Both the position numbers and the translations under genes were made by a program. A stretch of DNA of 10,126 nucleotides, from the NCBI GenBank assembly GCA_017398245.1, contig JAFQGN010000124.1, forward strand, positions 1-10,126. Reading direction: 5' to 3'. Positions 7,274-10,126 of the stretch are shown here, piece by piece (positions within the stretch are counted from its first letter, which is position 1; every line of letters starts with the position of its first letter). The stretch comes from Clostridia bacterium. Its GTDB lineage: Bacteria; Bacillota_A; Clostridia; Christensenellales; Aristaeellaceae. The notes beneath the pieces are model-generated. The model made no database searches and had not been told where the DNA came from. It worked only from the letters and a program-made list of their open reading frames with translations.

Positions 7274-7280
7274 CCCTCCT
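7274..7280 (-). promoter_or_regulatory. Ribosome binding site that sets the fucosidase start
   Basis: On the minus strand this reads AGGAGGG, a near-perfect anti-16S match, 6 bases before the ATG at 7267. It rules out the longer open frame that reaches 7426, which would add 53 residues unlike any GH29 protein. Confidence 0.85.
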
Positions 7281-7304
7281 GTCGTGTAGCGTTCTGCCAT
7301 CTTC

Positions 7305-7333
7305 AGTATACCGTAAAAGGCGCGCTTTGTATA
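7305..7333 (-). promoter_or_regulatory. Likely promoter of the fucosidase gene
   Basis: On the minus strand, TATACA (7333-7328) and TATACT (7310-7305) are 17 bases apart, matching 4 of 6 and 5 of 6 consensus positions. Transcription would start near 7298 and give a leader of about 31 bases with the ribosome site well placed. No operator-like inverted repeat is obvious around it. Confidence 0.5.
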
Positions 7334-7349
7334 GAAGAACCACCTCATT

Positions 7350-7379
7350 TTGTAACACAGATATGCTATGCTGTATGTA
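7350..7379 (+). promoter_or_regulatory. Possible promoter of the U32 operon
   Basis: TTGTAA at 7350-7355 and TATGTA at 7374-7379 are 18 bases apart on the plus strand, about 60 bases before the first U32 start. Overlapping TATGCT copies at 7362-7367 and 7367-7372 are alternative -10 boxes without a good -35. The region between the divergent genes is only 173 bases, so a promoter must lie here, but the exact boxes are tentative. Confidence 0.4.
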
Positions 7380-7426
7380 TGAAAATGTGCTTCATCCGCC
7401 CTGCGGATTGCCATACAACGCACCAT

Positions 7427-7432
7427 GGAGGG
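7427..7432 (+). promoter_or_regulatory. Ribosome binding site that sets the first U32 start
   Basis: GGAGGG lies 8 bases before the ATG at 7441. The open frame extends upstream to about 7327, but this site and the PELLAPAGD family N-terminus directly after the ATG fix the start. Confidence 0.85.
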
Positions 7433-7440
7433 AATTTGCC

Positions 7441-8682
7441 ATGCCGGAACTTCTCGCCCCTGCGGGCGACCTTCGCTGCCTGAAAACCGCCTATATGTTC
7501 GGCGCGGACGCGGCCTATATCGGCGGCCCTGCGCTGCAGCTGCGCGCCGCTAAGACGGGTTTTGACCACCAGCAGGTGCATCAGGCCGTCTCCCTCGCCC
7601 ACAGCATGGGCAAAAAGCTCTATATCGCGGCCAATTCCTTTCTGGAAGAGAGTGAGATTGGCCTCGCGGCAGAATATGCTCGCTTTCTTGCCAAAGCAAA
7701 GGTCGATGCGGCCATCGCCTCCGATATGGGTATGGTCTCCATTCTGAAGGAAGCCGCGCCGGAGCTGGAAGTGCATGTTTCTACGCAGGCGAACTGTCTC
7801 AACAGCCGCGCCGCCCTTGCGTGGAAGGCCATGGGCGCAAGCCGCATCATCCTCGGGCGCGAAGCCACGCTGGACGATATCAAGCGCATCCGCGATCATC
7901 TGCCCGACGACATGCAGATCGAGACTTTCGTGCACGGCGCAATGTGCATGTCCTATTCCGGCCGCTGTCTGCTCAGCGCGTATCTTGCCGTCCGCAGCGC
8001 GAACCGGGGCAGCTGCACGCAGCCCTGCCGCTGGACCTATGTTCTGGAAGAACAGAGCAGGCCCGGCATGTATCTGCCCATCATCGAAGACGATAAGGGC
8101 ACGGCTATCCTCTCCTCGCACGATCTTTGCGTCATCGAATATCTCGATCAGCTCAAAGCAGCCGGGGTCGATTCCTTCAAGATCGAAGGCCGCATGAAGA
8201 GCGAATATTATGTGGCCACGGTCGTGAACGCCTACCGCGCCGCCATGGACGGCGTGATGGATACCGCCGCCGCCAAGGCCGAGCTGGACTGCATCAACCA
8301 CCGCCCCTATTCCACCGGCTTTTATTTTTCCGAACTCAAATACGGGCACGATAACCGCGGCGAATATCTGGCCGACTGTATCTACGCCGGTTATGTACTT
8401 TCGCAGGAAAAGGGCCTGATCCGCATCGAACAGCACGGCGCGTTCTGCGTGGGCGACGAGCTTGAACTGCTCTCCCCCGGCATGCCCGTTCGCCGTTTCA
8501 CGGTCGATACCCTTGCCGACGACACCGGCGCGCCCAGTGAAAAGGCGAATCGATCCGGCCTGGAATACATGCTGAACTGCCCGTATGCGGTACACACAGG
8601 CGATATCCTGCGCATCCGCGCGCCCAAAGAAGGCAGCCACACCGAAACGCTCAACCGCGGCTCGTTCCACAAAAATGCGTGA
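7441..8682 (+). CDS. U32 family protein, TrhP-like tRNA hydroxylation factor (first of a pair)
   Basis: The protein has 413 residues. It starts with the family N-terminus PELLAPAGD (2-10) and carries the U32 signature ETFVHGAMCMSYSGRCLLS (161-179), followed by NRGSCTQPCRW (188-198), SSHDLC (225-230) and SFKIEGRMKS (245-254). By comparison with UbiU and TrhP, Cys169, Cys176, Cys192 and Cys230 are likely ligands of a [4Fe-4S] cluster. Residues about 305-395 match the U32 C-terminal beta domain. Although named peptidases, most studied U32 proteins are oxygen-independent hydroxylation factors: TrhP makes 5-hydroxyuridine at tRNA position 34 using prephenate, RlhA modifies 23S rRNA, and UbiU/UbiV act in ubiquinone synthesis. 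The length and C-terminal domain fit TrhP best; Bacillus subtilis has an adjacent pair, YrrN and YrrO. It is followed after 17 bases by a second U32 gene and is surely co-transcribed. The exact RNA target is inferred. Confidence 0.9.
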   Translation: MPELLAPAGDLRCLKTAYMFGADAAYIGGPALQLRAAKTGFDHQQVHQAVSLAHSMGKKLYIAANSFLEESEIGLAAEYARFLAKAKVDAAIASDMGMVSILKEAAPELEVHVSTQANCLNSRAALAWKAMGASRIILGREATLDDIKRIRDHLPDDMQIETFVHGAMCMSYSGRCLLSAYLAVRSANRGSCTQPCRWTYVLEEQSRPGMYLPIIEDDKGTAILSSHDLCVIEYLDQLKAAGVDSFKIEGRMKSEYYVATVVNAYRAAMDGVMDTAAAKAELDCINHRPYSTGFYFSELKYGHDNRGEYLADCIYAGYVLSQEKGLIRIEQHGAFCVGDELELLSPGMPVRRFTVDTLADDTGAPSEKANRSGLEYMLNCPYAVHTGDILRIRAPKEGSHTETLNRGSFHKNA

Positions 8683-8699
8683 CCGCAGCAGGAGGAAGT

Positions 8700-10126
8700 A
8701 TGCGTAAAATCGAGATCCTTGCGCCCGTCGGCGGCGCGCAGCAGCTGGAAGCTGCCGTCCGCAGCGGTGCGGATGCGGTCTATCTGGGCGGAAAGGGCTT
8801 CAACGCCCGCCGCAACGCCGAAAACTTTGGTGAAACCAGCCTTGCCGACGCCGTTCGCTATTGCCACGCGCGCGGCGTGAACGTGCACGTCACCGTGAAC
8901 ACCCTCATCATGGACAGCGAAATGGACGCTCTGGAGCAGGAGCTGGCCGCCATCGCCGAAAGCGGGGCCGATGCCGCCATCGTGCAGGATCTGGCCGTCA
9001 TGCGCATCCTGAAGGAGCGCTGCCCTTCTCTGGACCTGCACGCTTCCACGCAGGCCGTGGCCCACAATGCCGACAGCGCAAAGTTTTTCCGCGATATGGG
9101 CTATAAGCGCGTGGTCCTTGCGCGTGAGCTGAGCCTGAAGGAGATCGAAACCATCGCAAGCAAAGTGGATGTGGAACTGGAAACCTTCGTGCACGGCGCG
9201 CTGTGCACCTGTCTTTCCGGCGCATGCTATCTTTCCGGCATGCTTGGCGGGCGCAGCGGCAACCGCGGCCTTTGCGCGCAGCCCTGTCGGCTCGATTTCA
9301 AATGCGGCCCCACTCCCTACGCTATTTCGCTCAAGGATATGTCCCACGTTTCTGCGCTGCGCGATCTGGCCAACGCCGGCGTTACGTCCTTCAAGATCGA
9401 AGGGCGCATGAAGAGGCCGGAATACGTCGCTGCCGCCGTAACGGCCTGCCGCAACGCAGCCGAAGGCAAGCCCTACGACATCGATACCCTCAAGCGCGTG
9501 TTCTCGCGCGGAGGGTTCACGCAGGGCTATCTCGTCGGCAAGCGCGGGCCGGAAATGCAGGGCATTCGCACCAAGGAGGACGCCGAAGCCTCGGCCGACG
9601 TCCTCGGCAGTCTGCGCAGTCTCTATCGCGTCGAGCGGGCAAGCATCCCGGTCAACATGCGCGTAAAAGTCGTAGCCGATCAGCCCGTTTCTTTACATGC
9701 CGAGTGTGAAGGTGCCTCTGTTTCGCTGCAGGGAACCGTGCCCGAGCCCGCGCGCAGCGTACCCGTTACGCGCGAAAGCGTACTTGCCAGCCTGCAAAAG
9801 ACCGGCGGCACGCCCTTTTTCCTGCGCGATCTGAAGGCCGAAGTCGAGCCCGGCCTCTCCGTGCCCAACGCGCAGTGGAACGCCCTGCGCCGTCAGGCAC
9901 TCGAAGAGCTCCTTCGCCAGCGCGAACTTCCCGCGCCAAGGGAATTCCTGCCGGGCAATCTGCCCGCTGTTCCTCCGCACGAACCCTGCGAACCCACGCT
10001 TCGCGCGCGGTTCGAAACGCTCGATCAGATCGGCGATATCGCGGCTTTTGAGTACATCTCTCTGCCCGTCGAGGAGATCGCCCGCCATCCGGAATGCATC
10101 GCGCGCTTTGGCGAAAAGCTGCTGGG
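8700..10126 (+). CDS. U32 family protein with C-terminal extension (DUF3656-like), 3' truncated by window end
   Basis: The frame runs from the ATG at 8700 without a stop to the window end, giving at least 475 residues. AGGAGG at 8690-8695 lies only 4 bases before the ATG, a short but acceptable spacing. The N-terminus IEILAPVGG (4-12), VYLGGKGFNAR (27-37), HASTQAV (114-120), the U32 signature ETFVHGALCTCLSGACYLS (161-179), NRGLCAQPCRL (188-198) and SFKIEGRMKRPEYV (230-243) are all clear. The region after about 290 departs from the first U32 protein and fits the long DUF3656-containing U32 proteins of Clostridia, usually 650-800 residues. Likely cluster cysteines are 169, 176 and 192, with Cys171 and Cys196 also present. 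The position matching Cys230 of the first protein is Ser215, in SLKDMS. It probably acts with its partner in tRNA wobble-uridine hydroxylation; this is inferred from the paired arrangement. Confidence 0.9.
   Translation, partial: MRKIEILAPVGGAQQLEAAVRSGADAVYLGGKGFNARRNAENFGETSLADAVRYCHARGVNVHVTVNTLIMDSEMDALEQELAAIAESGADAAIVQDLAVMRILKERCPSLDLHASTQAVAHNADSAKFFRDMGYKRVVLARELSLKEIETIASKVDVELETFVHGALCTCLSGACYLSGMLGGRSGNRGLCAQPCRLDFKCGPTPYAISLKDMSHVSALRDLANAGVTSFKIEGRMKRPEYVAAAVTACRNAAEGKPYDIDTLKRVFSRGGFTQGYLVGKRGPEMQGIRTKEDAEASADVLGSLRSLYRVERASIPVNMRVKVVADQPVSLHAECEGASVSLQGTVPEPARSVPVTRESVLASLQKTGGTPFFLRDLKAEVEPGLSVPNAQWNALRRQALEELLRQRELPAPREFLPGNLPAVPPHEPCEPTLRARFETLDQIGDIAAFEYISLPVEEIARHPECIARFGEKLL

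Noticed and set aside
7361..7380. Repeated TATGCT/TATG motif as a possible operator or repeat element
   Set aside because: The copies are short, AT-rich and overlapping, and can be explained as promoter sequence; no dyad symmetry was found.
7268..7426. 53-residue N-terminal extension of the fucosidase
   Set aside because: A near-perfect ribosome site sits before the ATG at 7267, the GH29 fold starts there, and a likely promoter lies inside the extension.
5801..7483. 560-codon plus-strand open frame opposite the fucosidase
   Set aside because: It is codon-registered with the GH29 gene, has no ribosome site, overlaps the tautomerase gene and crosses a strong bidirectional terminator.
7366..9347. 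Minus-strand open frames of 434 and 318 codons opposite the U32 genes
   Set aside because: Both mirror genuine U32 genes in codon register and show no recognisable domain.

Overview
The window is a gene-dense stretch of a GC-rich bacterial chromosome. The best guess is a Clostridia-type Firmicute, perhaps from a gut or other glycan-rich habitat. The guess rests on strong AGGAGG-type ribosome sites, a tandem pair of U32 proteins (the second with a long C-terminal extension), leaderless GH2 and GH29 glycosidases, and strong preference for C- or G-ending codons. No rRNA, tRNA, CRISPR array, transposase or phage gene was seen. The taxon is inferred; nothing in the window fixes it.

Layout, left to right. 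(1) The 3' part of a CapA-type (PGA_cap) protein with a long acidic low-complexity N-terminal region, ending in a strong hairpin terminator. (2) A complete 460-residue MATE-family efflux transporter. (3) A hairpin terminator that physically overlaps a near-consensus promoter, followed by an 805-residue GH2 beta-galactosidase-like enzyme. (4) A 112-residue MIF/tautomerase-superfamily protein just downstream of the GH2 gene. (5) A bidirectional terminator separating it from a convergent GH29 alpha-L-fucosidase on the minus strand. (6) A short divergent promoter region. (7) Two tandem U32-family genes on the plus strand, the second running off the window end.

How they work together. The GH2 and GH29 enzymes both lack a signal peptide and should act in the cytoplasm. 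They could remove galactose and fucose from imported oligosaccharides, but no transporter or regulator for such sugars is in the window. The U32 pair resembles the TrhP1/TrhP2-type pairs of Firmicutes that hydroxylate tRNA wobble uridine. The CapA, MATE and tautomerase genes look like independent units. I found no clearly new defence or mobile system. The most notable points are the superimposed terminator and promoter, the MIF-like protein beside a glycosidase, a cysteine-to-serine change at a likely Fe-S ligand position in the second U32 protein, and very long antisense open frames that avoidance of three codons explains.
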